Shown one piece after another: positions 32,810-41,315 of a stretch of 41,315 bases of DNA (positions within the stretch are counted from its first letter, which is position 1; the number at the start of each line of letters is the position of its first letter). The notes under the pieces are model-generated. The model saw only the letters and a program-made list of their open reading frames with translations. It ran no database searches and was not told where the DNA came from. Origin of the DNA: Pseudomonas akapageensis (GTDB lineage Bacteria; Pseudomonadota; Gammaproteobacteria; Pseudomonadales; Pseudomonadaceae); assembly GCF_011355085.1 (NCBI RefSeq), contig NZ_VXCP01000017.1, forward strand, positions 128,687 to 170,001, written 5' to 3'. A program made the translations under genes and the position numbers.

Positions 32810-34006
32810 TTACAGGACTTGGACGATCGCTTTGGTCACGACATCAATGTTGCTCTGGTTCAGCGTGGCCACGCAGATGCGGCCGGTGTCCAGGGCGTAG
32901 ATGCCGAATTCGTTCTTCAGGCGGGCGACCTGCTCGACGCTCAGGCCCGAGTAGGAGAACATGCCGCGCTGACGGCCGACGAAGCTGAAATCGTGCTCAG
33001 GTGCCAGTTTGGCCAGGCGTTCGACCATTTCGTTGCGCATGCCGCGAATGCGCAGGCGCATTTCAGCCAGTTCCGCTTCCCACATTGCACGCAGTTCCGG
33101 GCTGTTGAGCACGGCAGCGACGATGCTGGCGCCATGGGTTGGCGGGTTGGAGTAGTTGGTGCGGATCACGCGCTTGACCTGCGACAGCACGCGGGCGCTT
33201 TCTTCTTTCGAGTCGGTGATGATCGACAGGGCGCCGACACGTTCGCCGTACAGCGAGAAGGATTTGGAGAACGAGCTGGAGACGAAGAAGTTCAGGCCCG
33301 ACTCGGCGAACAGGCGCACAGCGGCCGCATCTTCGGCGATGCCGTCGCCAAAGCCCTGGTAGGCCATGTCCAGGAACGGGATGTGGCCCTTGGCCTTGAT
33401 CAGCTCCAGGACGTTCTGCCAGTCGGCTGGAGACAGGTCGACGCCAGTCGGGTTGTGGCAGCAGGCGTGCAGTACGATGATCGAACCCGACGGCAGGGCG
33501 TTCAGGTCTTCGAGCATGCCGGCACGGTTTACATCGTGGCTGGCTGCATCGTAGTAACGGTAGTTCTGGACCGGGAAGCCGGCGGTTTCGAACAGGGCGC
33601 GATGGTTTTCCCAGCTCGGGTCGCTGATGGCAACCACGGCATTTGGCGAGATCTGCTTGAGGAAGTCCGCACCGATCTTCAGGGCGCCGGTACCGCCGAC
33701 GGCCTGGGTGGTGATGACGCGGCCGGCTGCCAGCAGCGGCGAATCGGCGCCGAACAGCAGTTTCTGCACGGCCTGGTCGTAGGCCACGATGCCGTCGATC
33801 GGCAGGTAGCCGCGCGAGGCGTGCTGGGCTGCGCGAGTGGTTTCGGCTTCGATCACTGCACGCAGCAGTGGAATACGCCCTTCCTCGTTGCAGTAAACAC
33901 CGACGCCCAGGTTGACCTTATTGGTCCGGGTATCGGCGTTGAAAGCTTCGTTGAGGCCCAGAATGGGGTCGCGTGGTGCCAATTCGACAGCAGAAAACAG
34001 GCTCAT
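32810..34006 (-). CDS. Aromatic/aspartate aminotransferase (class I, TyrB/AspC-like)
   Basis: 398 residues, standard length for the class I aspartate aminotransferase group. Features are NLGVGVYCNEEGRIPLLRAV at about residues 32-51, YLPIDGIVAYDQAV, VLHACCHNPTGVDLS with the PLP-interacting Asn, FLDMAYQGFGDG, the Schiff-base Lys in SSSFSKSFSLYGERVG (about residue 248) and the substrate Arg in GMFSYSGLS region. It transfers amino groups between 2-oxoglutarate and aspartate or aromatic amino acids. In P. aeruginosa the uvrB-adjacent homologue, I recall, is named phhC or tyrB, but I cannot choose. It is divergent from uvrB with a 340-bp region between. Confidence 0.93.
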   Translation of the reverse strand: MSLFSAVELAPRDPILGLNEAFNADTRTNKVNLGVGVYCNEEGRIPLLRAVIEAETTRAAQHASRGYLPIDGIVAYDQAVQKLLFGADSPLLAAGRVITTQAVGGTGALKIGADFLKQISPNAVVAISDPSWENHRALFETAGFPVQNYRYYDAASHDVNRAGMLEDLNALPSGSIIVLHACCHNPTGVDLSPADWQNVLELIKAKGHIPFLDMAYQGFGDGIAEDAAAVRLFAESGLNFFVSSSFSKSFSLYGERVGALSIITDSKEESARVLSQVKRVIRTNYSNPPTHGASIVAAVLNSPELRAMWEAELAEMRLRIRGMRNEMVERLAKLAPEHDFSFVGRQRGMFSYSGLSVEQVARLKNEFGIYALDTGRICVATLNQSNIDVVTKAIVQVL

Positions 34007-34115
34007 TTTTACCGTGGCTCTGAATGGATAATAAAGAGGGGGTCACATCGCTCCAGCCGGATGCACTAGAGCGGTGCACAAACGGGGAGTTAGTATAGAG
34101 ATGCTTATCTTGCGC

Positions 34116-34207
34116 GGCGACAGGTGGCGACAGGTTTTACCCGGGTTTTTGCGATTATTTTTCGACCGTTAGTCTTTTTCGGACCTGTCGGTCGGACAAT
34201 GTATACA
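34116..34207. promoter_or_regulatory. Aminotransferase upstream region: tandem 10-bp repeat and TGTATACA palindrome
   Basis: GGCGACAGGT occurs twice in tandem (34116-34135). Further on, an inverted motif around GACCTGTCGGTCGGAC is followed by TGTATACA (34200-34207) within AATGTATACAAAC, a sequence like GntR/FCD-type operators. These lie in the divergent region between the aminotransferase and uvrB. I see no clear promoter for the aminotransferase. Confidence 0.35.
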
Positions 34208-34254
34208 AACGTCTCTTGAAACTGGCGTTTCATGGCATTACTTGGGTATAAATA

Positions 34255-34270
34255 CTGTCTATAAATACAG
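34255..34270 (+). promoter_or_regulatory. LexA (SOS) box of uvrB
   Basis: CTGT (34255-34258), eight bases CTATAAAT, ACAG (34267-34270): a full match to the CTGT-N8-ACAG SOS box. It overlaps the likely promoter (TATAAA -10-like sequence at 34247-34252) and lies 76 bp before the uvrB ATG. Confidence 0.85.
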
Positions 34271-34346
34271 GCGACTGCTGTTGCCGGTAATTTTTCTCGT
34301 TGCTGCACTGTTTTAGGGCAGGAAGCGATGAAATCAGAGGTTCGTT

Positions 34347-36362
34347 ATGTCCGAGTTTCAGCTCGTTACCCGTTTTCAGCCGGCCGGTGATCAACCCGAA
34401 GCGATACGCCTGATGGTCGAGGGCATTGAAGCGGGTCTGGCGCATCAGACACTGCTTGGGGTGACCGGCTCGGGCAAGACCTTCAGCATCGCCAACGTGA
34501 TTGCCCAGGTGCAGCGACCGACCCTGGTGCTGGCGCCGAACAAGACCCTGGCGGCGCAACTGTATGGCGAGTTCAAGTCGTTCTTTCCGAACAACGCCGT
34601 CGAGTATTTCGTCTCCTACTACGACTACTACCAGCCTGAAGCCTATGTGCCGTCTTCCGATACCTTTATCGAGAAGGACGCGTCGATCAACGACCATATC
34701 GAACAGATGCGCTTGTCGGCGACCAAGGCATTGCTCGAACGCAAGGACGCGATCATCGTCACCACGGTTTCCTGCATCTATGGTCTGGGCAGCCCCGAGA
34801 CCTACCTGAAGATGGTGCTGCACGTCGATCGCGGCGACCGCCTCGACCAGCGCGCGTTGTTAAGGCGCCTGGCTGACCTGCAGTACACCCGCAATGACAT
34901 GGATTTCGCCCGGGCGACCTTCCGGGTGCGTGGTGATGTGATCGATATCTTCCCGGCCGAGTCGGACCTGGAGGCCATCCGCATCGAGTTGTTCGACGAC
35001 GAGGTGGAAACCATTTCGGCGTTCGACCCGCTGACTGGCGAGGTCATCCGCAAACTGCCACGCTTCACTTTTTATCCCAAGAGCCACTATGTCACGCCAA
35101 GGGAAACCTTGATGGAGGCGGTCGAAGGGATCAAGGAAGAGCTCAAGGATCGCCTCGAGTACTTGCGCAATGCCAACAAGCTGGTCGAGGCTCAACGCCT
35201 CGAGCAGCGCACCCGTTTCGACCTGGAGATGATCCTCGAGCTGGGCTATTGCAACGGCATCGAAAACTACTCGCGCTACCTTTCCGGGCGGCCGGCCGGT
35301 GCTCCACCCCCGACGCTTTACGATTACCTGCCGGCCGATGCCTTGCTGGTGATCGACGAATCCCATGTCAGCGTTCCGCAGGTCGGGGCCATGTACAAGG
35401 GCGACCGTTCGCGCAAGGAGACCCTGGTCGAGTACGGCTTCCGCCTGCCATCGGCGCTGGATAACCGGCCGATGCGCTTCGACGAATGGGAAGGGGTCAG
35501 CCCGCAGACCATTTTCGTATCGGCAACACCCGGACCCTACGAAGCCGACCATGCCGGTCGAGTCATCGAGCAGGTGGTGCGGCCGACCGGTCTGGTCGAC
35601 CCACAGGTGGAAATTCGTCCGGCCATTACCCAGGTCGATGACCTGCTTTCGGAAATCCGCAAAAAGGTCGCGGTCGAGGAGCGTGTGCTCGTGACCACCC
35701 TGACCAAGCGCATGGCCGAGGACCTCACCGATTATCTGGCCGACCACGACGTGCGGGTGCGCTACCTGCACTCGGATATCGACACCGTCGAGCGGGTCGA
35801 AATCATTCGCGACCTGCGCCTGGGGACGTTCGATGTGCTGGTGGGGATCAACCTGCTGCGTGAGGGCCTGGACATGCCGGAGGTGTCGCTGGTCGCCATC
35901 CTCGACGCTGACAAGGAAGGCTTCCTGCGTTCGGAGCGTTCATTGATTCAGACCATTGGTCGTGCCGCGCGTAATCTCAATGGCCGGGCGATTCTCTATG
36001 CCGACCGCATGACCGGCTCCATGGAGCGGGCGATCGGCGAAACCGAACGCCGTCGTGACAAACAGATCGCCTTCAATCTGGCCAATGGCATCACGCCCAA
36101 GGGCGTATTCAAGGATGTCGCCGATATCATGGAAGGCGCCACCGTGCCGGGCTCGCGCAGCAAGAAGCGCAAGGGCATGGCAAAGGCTGCCGAGGAGGCT
36201 GCCCGCTACGAAAACGAATTGCGCTCGCCCGGCGAGATCGCCAAGCGTATCAAGCAGCTGGAAGAGAAGATGTACCAGTTGGCGCGTGATCTGGAGTTCG
36301 AAGCGGCGGCGCAGATGCGGGATGAGATTGCCAAGTTACGTGAACGGCTGTTGACCGTTTAG
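34347..36362 (+). CDS. uvrB: Excinuclease ABC subunit B
   Basis: 671 residues, full length. Walker A GVTGSGKT at residues 38-45, the damage-probing beta-hairpin around [21 protein letters not shown], Walker [20 protein letters not shown], then helicase motif [24 protein letters not shown], and the C-terminal UVR domain [24 protein letters not shown] that binds UvrC. It forms the UvrA-UvrB damage-recognition complex in nucleotide excision repair. An SOS box at 34255 fits DNA-damage induction. It is followed by a REP doublet and convergent efflux genes. Confidence 0.98.
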   Translation: MSEFQLVTRFQPAGDQPEAIRLMVEGIEAGLAHQTLLGVTGSGKTFSIANVIAQVQRPTLVLAPNKTLAAQLYGEFKSFFPNNAVEYFVSYYDYYQPEAYVPSSDTFIEKDASINDHIEQMRLSATKALLERKDAIIVTTVSCIYGLGSPETYLKMVLHVDRGDRLDQRALLRRLADLQYTRNDMDFARATFRVRGDVIDIFPAESDLEAIRIELFDDEVETISAFDPLTGEVIRKLPRFTFYPKSHYVTPRETLMEAVEGIKEELKDRLEYLRNANKLVEAQRLEQRTRFDLEMILELGYCNGIENYSRYLSGRPAGAPPPTLYDYLPADALLVIDESHVSVPQVGAMYKGDRSRKETLVEYGFRLPSALDNRPMRFDEWEGVSPQTIFVSATPGPYEADHAGRVIEQVVRPTGLVDPQVEIRPAITQVDDLLSEIRKKVAVEERVLVTTLTKRMAEDLTDYLADHDVRVRYLHSDIDTVERVEIIRDLRLGTFDVLVGINLLREGLDMPEVSLVAILDADKEGFLRSERSLIQTIGRAARNLNGRAILYADRMTGSMERAIGETERRRDKQIAFNLANGITPKGVFKDVADIMEGATVPGSRSKKRKGMAKAAEEAARYENELRSPGEIAKRIKQLEEKMYQLARDLEFEAAAQMRDEIAKLRERLLTV

Positions 36363-36380
36363 GGCGGGTTCACCTCTACC

Positions 36381-36492
36381 TCGTTCCCACGCTCTGCGTG
36401 GGAATGCCTCCACCGACGCTCTGCGTCGCGCCCGGCCTGGTCGACGCTGGAGCGTCTGGCACTGCATTCCCACGCGGAGCGTGGGAACGAGA
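36381..36492. repeat. Inverted REP doublet, GTTCCCACGC family
   Basis: CGTTCCCACGCTCTGCGTGG at the left and CCCACGCGGAGCGTGGGAAC at the right, with GACGCTCTGCGTC and GACGCTGGAGCGTC mini-palindromes in between. Single copies lie at 11-35 and 801-829. It sits between convergent uvrB and emrB-like genes and may separate their transcription. Confidence 0.85.
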
Positions 36493-36504
36493 TGTGACTC
36501 GGGC

Positions 36505-38055
36505 TCAATGTACCTCGCCGGCCGTGACCCCCGCCGGCAACGCCCGGGTCAACAACACCGCCACCATGCTGATCGCAAGCCCGATCCCGACAAAATGAAA
36601 CGCATCGTTATAGGCCATGATCGACGCCTGCTGGTGCGTAATCTCACTAATCCTGCCCAGCGCCGCACCTTCGCTGCCGAGTTTGTCAGTCAGTAACGCC
36701 AGCCGTTCGGCCACCTGTGGATTGCTCGGCACCACCGCTTCGCGCAGGTAATCGAAATAGACCTTGGTCCGTGCATCGAGCAGGGTCGCCAGCAAGGCGA
36801 TGCCGATGGCGCCGCCCAGATTACGCAGGATATTGAACAGGCTCGAGGCGGAGCCTGCGTCCTGGGGCAGGATGTACGCCGTGGCGATCATTGAGATGGT
36901 CACCATGATCATCGGCTGGCCGAGGGCGCGGATGATCTGGATCTGGTTGAACTGGGTTCCGGCAAAGTCCGGGTTGAGCACGCCCGAAGAAAAGCTGGCC
37001 AGGCCGAACAGGCCGAATCCCATCGTGCACAGAACTTTCGGCGAGATGATTTTCATCAGCTTCGGCACCAGCGGAATCAGGAATAACTGCGGAATCCCCA
37101 TCCACATGATCACTTCGCCGATCTGCAGCGCGTTGTAGTTCTGGATCTGCACCAGGTACAGCGGCAACAAGTAGATTGAGCCGTACAGGCCCACGCCCAT
37201 GCCCAGGCTGGCAATGCTCGACAAACCGAAATTGCGATTGCGCAGGATGCGCAGGTTGATCAGCGGATTGGGCTTGGAAAGCTGCAGGATCACGAAAGTG
37301 ATCAGGCTCAACAGGGCAATGCTGCCCAGGCCAACGATCAGGGTCGATTCCAGCCAGTCCTTGCGGTGGCCTTCCTCGAGGAACACTTGCAGGCAGCCCA
37401 GACCGACCCCAAGGGTGACGATACCGGCATAATCGGTGCTTTTGAGCAGTTCCCAGTGGGGCGCTTTCTTCTCCAGGCCATAGAGCAGGCCGCCGATCAT
37501 GATCAGGCCCGGTGGGACGTTGATGTAGAAGATGTACTCCCAGCCCCAGTTTTCGGTGAGCCAGCCGCCCAGGGTCGGGCCAATGGAGGGGGCGAAGGTT
37601 GCCGTCATGGCGAACATCGCCATGCCTTTGGCGCGGTGATGGTCGGGCAGCTTGATCAGCGTCAGGGTGAAGGCCAGGGGGATCAGCGCGCCGCCGGTAA
37701 AGCCCTGCATGGCGCGGAACACGATCATGCTCTCCAGGCTCCAGGCCATCGAGCACAGCAACGAGGAAATCAGGAAGCCCACCGACACCCACGCCGCCAG
37801 GCGCCGGGCCGAAAGCAGCTGCACCAGCCAGGCGGTCAGCGGGATCATGATGATTTCCGCCACCAGGTACGAGGTCGAAATCCACGACCCTTCTTCCAGT
37901 GTGGCCGACAGCGCGCCCTGGATGTCCTTGAGCGAGGAGTTGGTGATCTGGATGTCCAGCACCGCCATGAAGGCGCCGAGCATGACACTCATCACAGCGA
38001 TCCAGTCCCGTCGGCTCGGCTCGCCGACGGGGCGGATCAGTTGATCACCGGCCAC
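36505..38055 (-). CDS. EmrB-like MFS multidrug efflux transporter (DHA2, 14 TM)
   Basis: 516 residues from GTG at 38055, with about 14 hydrophobic segments. DHA2/EmrB landmarks are MLGAFMAVLDIQITNSSLKDIQGALSATLEEGSW at about residues 25-58, LLCSMAWSLESMIVFRAMQGFTGGALIPLAFTL and PSIGPTLGGWLTENWGWEYIFYINVPPG. Its start overlaps the last codons of the membrane-fusion gene by 11 bp, so the two are made together. With EmrA and an outer-membrane channel it forms a tripartite pump exporting hydrophobic compounds. No regulator gene lies beside the pair. A third, outer-membrane component is also absent from the window. Confidence 0.93.
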   Translation of the reverse strand: MAGDQLIRPVGEPSRRDWIAVMSVMLGAFMAVLDIQITNSSLKDIQGALSATLEEGSWISTSYLVAEIIMIPLTAWLVQLLSARRLAAWVSVGFLISSLLCSMAWSLESMIVFRAMQGFTGGALIPLAFTLTLIKLPDHHRAKGMAMFAMTATFAPSIGPTLGGWLTENWGWEYIFYINVPPGLIMIGGLLYGLEKKAPHWELLKSTDYAGIVTLGVGLGCLQVFLEEGHRKDWLESTLIVGLGSIALLSLITFVILQLSKPNPLINLRILRNRNFGLSSIASLGMGVGLYGSIYLLPLYLVQIQNYNALQIGEVIMWMGIPQLFLIPLVPKLMKIISPKVLCTMGFGLFGLASFSSGVLNPDFAGTQFNQIQIIRALGQPMIMVTISMIATAYILPQDAGSASSLFNILRNLGGAIGIALLATLLDARTKVYFDYLREAVVPSNPQVAERLALLTDKLGSEGAALGRISEITHQQASIMAYNDAFHFVGIGLAISMVAVLLTRALPAGVTAGEVH

Positions 38056-39100
38056 TCGCGTCTAAGCCTTGGGCGCGGATGTCCACCTTGGCAGTCACCG
38101 ACATACCCGGACGGATCTTGCCTTGCAGGGGATTGTTGGCGGCAAAGGTCAGCTTGACCGGGATTCGCTGCACGACTTTGGTGAAGTTGCCGGTGGCGTT
38201 GTCCGGCGGCAACAGGCTGAACTGCGCACCCGAGGCGGCGAACAGGCTGTCGATGCGGGCGTCGATCGGGGTGTCGGGGTAAGCGTCGAACACCAGTTTG
38301 GCCGGCTGGCCTGGTTGCATGCGGCCGATCTGGGTTTCCTTGAAGTTGGCCTGGATCCAGATGTCCTGGTCCGGCACGATCGACAGCAAGTACGCGCCGC
38401 TCTGCACGTATTGACCATTGCGGGCGACACGCTGGCCGATCAGGCCGCTGATCGGCGCATGAATCTCGCTGCGCTGCAGATTGACCTGGGCCTGGGCCAG
38501 GTCAGTGCGGGCATTGGCGATCTGCGCGTCGAGACGCTTGATCTCGGCGGTGAGGGCGTTGACCTGCTGGCGCTGGCCTTGCAGGTCGGCCTGGGCCTTG
38601 GTGACCTGCAGGCGCGCCACATTGTTGTCGGCCGCCAGGGTGGTGACCCGTTCTTCGGAAACATAGCCGGGTTTGCGCAGGGCCTGGGCGCGGCTCAGGT
38701 CCAGTTGCCAGCGGCCAAGGGTGGCCTGGTTGGCGGCGACCTGGGCTTCGCTTGCGGCAATCAGGCTGGCTTGCTGGGTGAGTTTGCTTTCGGCCTGCAG
38801 GCGTTCGGCCTGGCGCGTCGCCAGGGTGGCACTGGCGCGCTCGACGGCGAAGCGGAAATCATCGGAATCCAGGCGCACCAGCAGGTCGCCCTTGTTCACA
38901 TGCTGGTTGTCTTCGACCAGTACCGCCTCGATGCGTGCGCCCAACTGACTGGATACGCGCGTGATTTCACCCTGGACGTAGGCGTTGTCGGTGCTCTCGT
39001 AGAAGCGTCCCTTGAAGTACCAGTTGGCAAGGAAGGCGAGGCTGATCAGTGCGACCAGGGTAAGAAAAGTCAACAGGCGACGTTTGAGTTGGACAGGCAT
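38045..39100 (-). CDS. EmrA/HlyD-like membrane fusion protein
   Basis: 351 residues from the ATG at 39100 (a TTG two codons upstream is also possible). An N-terminal membrane anchor LLTFLTLVALISLAFLANWY at about residues 8-27 is followed by NAYVQGEITRVSSQLGARIEAVLVEDNQHVNKGDLLVRLD, the lipoyl-like half-motif. A long alpha-helical coiled coil covers about residues 90-200 (Ala/Gln/Lys-rich). Then come APISGLIGQRVARNGQYVQSGAYLLSIVP and beta-barrel sequence. It links EmrB to an outer-membrane channel across the periplasm. The gene overlaps emrB. Confidence 0.93.
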   Translation of the reverse strand: MPVQLKRRLLTFLTLVALISLAFLANWYFKGRFYESTDNAYVQGEITRVSSQLGARIEAVLVEDNQHVNKGDLLVRLDSDDFRFAVERASATLATRQAERLQAESKLTQQASLIAASEAQVAANQATLGRWQLDLSRAQALRKPGYVSEERVTTLAADNNVARLQVTKAQADLQGQRQQVNALTAEIKRLDAQIANARTDLAQAQVNLQRSEIHAPISGLIGQRVARNGQYVQSGAYLLSIVPDQDIWIQANFKETQIGRMQPGQPAKLVFDAYPDTPIDARIDSLFAASGAQFSLLPPDNATGNFTKVVQRIPVKLTFAANNPLQGKIRPGMSVTAKVDIRAQGLDASGR

Positions 39101-39331
39101 GGGCAAGGGTATTCAGGGAAAAGTAAGGGAATTTAACAGTGTTTTGGATCCAACACCTAGCCGGCCCGGGCATCATGCGCGTCGGCGATAGGGTGATATT
39201 CAAGAGCCATCGCTGCGAGGGCAAGCGACGAAAACGCCGGATGTGCCCCGGATTGTGGCGCGTTACTGGAGACTGTCCGGTCTGGCCTGTTAATATCCAT
39301 GCTTTGTTTCATCTCTAGCTCGAGACCCTCA

Positions 39332-40813
39332 ATGACCACCGTTCGTACTCGTATCGCGCCATCGCCCACCGGGGACCCCCACGTCGGCACGGCTTACATC
39401 GCCTTGTTCAACTATTGCTTTGCCAAGCAACACGGCGGCGAGTTCATCCTGCGTATCGAAGATACCGATCAGTTGCGCTCGACCCGAGAATCGGAGCAGC
39501 AGATTTTCGACGCCTTGCGCTGGCTGGGCATCGAGTGGAGCGAAGGTCCGGATGTCGGCGGCCCCCATGGTCCGTACCGGCAGAGCGAGCGGGGCGACAT
39601 CTACAAGCAGTACGCCCAGCAACTGGTCGATCTGGGCCACGCTTTCCCGTGCTTCTGCACGGCCGAAGAGCTGGACCAGATGCGCGCCGAGCAGATGGCT
39701 CGTGGCGAAACACCACGTTATGACGGTCGCGCCCTGTTGCTGTCGCCTGAAGAAGTGCAGCGTCGCCTGGCTGCCGGAGAGCCCCATGTCATTCGCATGA
39801 AGGTGCCGAGCGAAGGTGTCTGCGTCGTGCCGGACATGCTGCGTGGCGATGTCGAGATCCCGTGGGATCGCATGGACATGCAAGTGTTGATGAAGACCGA
39901 TGGCCTGCCGACCTACTTCCTCGCCAACGTGGTCGACGACCACCTGATGGGCATCACCCACGTGCTGCGCGGCGAAGAATGGCTGCCGTCGGCACCCAAG
40001 CTGATGCTGCTCTATGAATACTTCGGCTGGGAACAACCGCAGCTGTGCTACATGCCGCTGCTGCGTAACCCGGACAAGAGCAAGCTGTCCAAGCGCAAGA
40101 ACCCGACCTCGGTGACCTTCTACGAGCGCATGGGTTTCATGCCCGAGGCAATGCTCAACTACCTGGGCCGCATGGGCTGGTCCATGCCCGACGAGCGGGA
40201 GAAGTTCTCCCTGCAGGAAATGGTCGAGAACTTCGATCTGTCGCGGGTCTCCCTGGGTGGGCCGATCTTCGATATCGAGAAGCTGTCCTGGCTCAACGGT
40301 CAGTGGCTGCGCGACCTGCCGGTGGAAGAGTTCGCCGCACGCGTGCAGAAGTGGGCGTTCAACGCCGAGTACATGATGAAGATCGCGCCGCATGTGCAGG
40401 GCAGGGTGGAAACCTTCAGCCAGATCGCACCGCTGGGTGGTTTCTTCTTTGCCGGTGGCCTGCAGCTCGATGCCAGGCTGTTCGAGCACAAGAAGCTTTC
40501 CGGTGATCAGGTGCGCCAGTTGATGCAGTTGATCCTGTGGAAGCTCGAGTCGCTGCGTCAGTGGGAAAAGGATCAGATCACCGGCTGCATCCAGGCAGTG
40601 GTCGATTCGCTGGAGCTGAAGCTGCGCGATGCCATGCCGCTGATGTTCGCCGCCATCACCGGGCAGGCGAGCTCGGTTTCGGTGCTCGATGCCATGGAAA
40701 TTCTCGGCCCGGACCTGACGCGCTATCGCTTGCGCCAGGCGCTGGACCTGCTGGGTGGCGTTTCGAAGAAAGAAAACAAGGAGTGGGAGAAGCTGCTGGG
40801 TGATATTGGCTAG
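39332..40813 (+). CDS. gltX: Glutamyl-tRNA synthetase
   Basis: 493 residues from the ATG at 39332; the longer open frame from 39299 adds 11 unlikely residues. The class I HIGH-type motif is [19 protein letters not shown] at about residues 10-28, and the KMSKS-type motif is [19 protein letters not shown] at about 250-268. An anticodon-binding domain follows. It charges tRNA-Glu (and is probably discriminating for Glu). It is followed by a 106-bp repeat and then tRNA-Ala and tRNA-Glu, an arrangement I recall from P. aeruginosa. Confidence 0.97.
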   Translation: MTTVRTRIAPSPTGDPHVGTAYIALFNYCFAKQHGGEFILRIEDTDQLRSTRESEQQIFDALRWLGIEWSEGPDVGGPHGPYRQSERGDIYKQYAQQLVDLGHAFPCFCTAEELDQMRAEQMARGETPRYDGRALLLSPEEVQRRLAAGEPHVIRMKVPSEGVCVVPDMLRGDVEIPWDRMDMQVLMKTDGLPTYFLANVVDDHLMGITHVLRGEEWLPSAPKLMLLYEYFGWEQPQLCYMPLLRNPDKSKLSKRKNPTSVTFYERMGFMPEAMLNYLGRMGWSMPDEREKFSLQEMVENFDLSRVSLGGPIFDIEKLSWLNGQWLRDLPVEEFAARVQKWAFNAEYMMKIAPHVQGRVETFSQIAPLGGFFFAGGLQLDARLFEHKKLSGDQVRQLMQLILWKLESLRQWEKDQITGCIQAVVDSLELKLRDAMPLMFAAITGQASSVSVLDAMEILGPDLTRYRLRQALDLLGGVSKKENKEWEKLLGDIG

Positions 40814-40816
40814 CCC

Positions 40817-40922
40817 GTAGCCGCTGCCCTCAGGCTGCGCTCGCGCGCAAAGCGTGCGCAAAATCGCAATCGCGCCATTGGAGGTCCTGCGGACCTCAGC
40901 GCAGCCTGCGGCAGCGGCTACA
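40817..40922. repeat. 108-bp GTAGCCGCTGCC inverted repeat, third full copy
   Basis: Begins GTAGCCGCTGCCCTCAGGCT and ends GCGGCAGCGGCTAC. The inner part differs from the copies at 1491 and 15019 (CGCGCGCAAAGCGTGCGC), yet still forms a hairpin. It directly follows the gltX stop, where it could serve as a weak terminator. Confidence 0.8.
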
Positions 40923-41037
40923 GTAATTGCAGCGTGCTTAAGCCGTGAAACCCCCGATTTTCCGGGGCTCGCACAAAGAAAGACCGGTAAGTGTTTGTTA
41001 TCGCGGAAAAAAAATTCAGATTTTGTTGAAAATAAGT

Positions 41038-41066
41038 TTGACAGGTCTGCGATCCGCTCTTAATAT
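41038..41066 (+). promoter_or_regulatory. Consensus sigma-70 promoter for the tRNA-Ala/tRNA-Glu operon
   Basis: TTGACA (41038-41043), exactly 17 bp, TAATAT (41061-41066), 76 bp before tRNA-Ala. The near-consensus hexamers fit a strong stable-RNA promoter. The preceding 40923-41037 contains no gene I can support, only a CCCCGATTTTCCGGGG palindrome at 40951-40966. Confidence 0.88.
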
Positions 41067-41141
41067 GCGCCCCGTCCACAGCGATGAACGAAACGAAGCG
41101 CGAAGCACCCAGCCAAGCGGTTCAGTTCAAAGCGACTATGT

Positions 41142-41217
<76 letters not shown>

Positions 41218-41297
41218 AATTCCAGGTTCGAAGTCGGTTGTAATGAGGCTTCGAGCATGATCAGGCCAAAGGCCTGGTCAAGTGGTAGAAGGGTTGC

Positions 41298-41315
41298 GTC
41301 CCCTTCGTCTAGTGG
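41298..41315 (+). tRNA. tRNA-Glu, 5' end only
   Basis: GTCCCCTTCGTCTAGTGG is the standard start of bacterial tRNA-Glu. The window ends inside the D arm, so the anticodon is not visible. It lies 80 bp after tRNA-Ala and probably belongs to the same transcript. Confidence 0.8.

Noticed and set aside
39329..40861. 510-codon minus-strand frame over gltX
   Set aside because: Antisense shadow of gltX with no ribosome site or domain.

Overview
The window is chromosomal DNA of a Pseudomonas, most likely of the P. fluorescens group. The evidence is the high-GC coding sequence, the Pseudomonas-type intergenic repeats (at least three families) and the gene order maf-yceD-rpmF-plsX-fabD-fabG-acpP-fabF-pabC-mltG-tmk-holB-tatD, followed later by aminotransferase-uvrB-emrBA-gltX-tRNA-Ala-tRNA-Glu. 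I remember both orders from P. aeruginosa and its relatives; I did not search for them.

Layout. 1-1600 holds two tandem minus-strand copies of a small DUF3077/DUF6124-like gene. Each has a roughly 250-nt leader, and the two leaders differ in sequence but keep the same helices. 1700-2570 holds a decayed gene fragment and a small membrane-anchored hypothetical gene. 2629-7890 is a LysR regulator divergent from an exported amidohydrolase, a C45-type acyltransferase/amidase and an MHS-family transporter, a likely uptake-and-hydrolysis unit for an amide-like compound. 8185-9117 is a MetA/SphC-like outer-membrane protein. 9118-9911 is a repeat mosaic. 9912-14901 is accessory: an internally deleted isochorismatase, an MFS exporter, a TetR regulator, an aldo/keto reductase, a Tat-exported alpha/beta hydrolase and a small Arg/His/Trp-rich secreted protein.

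15179-25725 is the conserved core: Maf, ribosomal protein L32, fatty-acid and phospholipid initiation (PlsX, FabD, FabG, AcpP, FabF), folate (PabC), cell-wall lytic transglycosylase (MltG), thymidylate kinase, DNA polymerase III delta prime and TatD. The pilZ gene I would expect between holB and tatD is absent. 25969-30152 holds a class-V aminotransferase divergent from a TetR regulator, a MoaA-like radical SAM enzyme, a DUF4823 lipoprotein and a DUF1285 protein. 30187-32616 is accessory again: a relatively AT-rich PI-PLC-like protein, a secreted cupin and a DUF4160/DUF2442-HTH pair behind a 25-bp palindrome. 32669-41315 returns to core genes: tRNA-Asn, an aromatic/aspartate aminotransferase, SOS-controlled uvrB, an EmrAB-type efflux pair, gltX, tRNA-Ala and the first bases of tRNA-Glu.

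The best candidate for an undescribed system is the pair of leaders at 397-650 and 1180-1435. An upstream decoy hairpin and single strand copy the Shine-Dalgarno region, and both can pair with one receptor segment held inside a long helix. All helices are kept by compensatory changes between two copies whose coding regions are almost identical.
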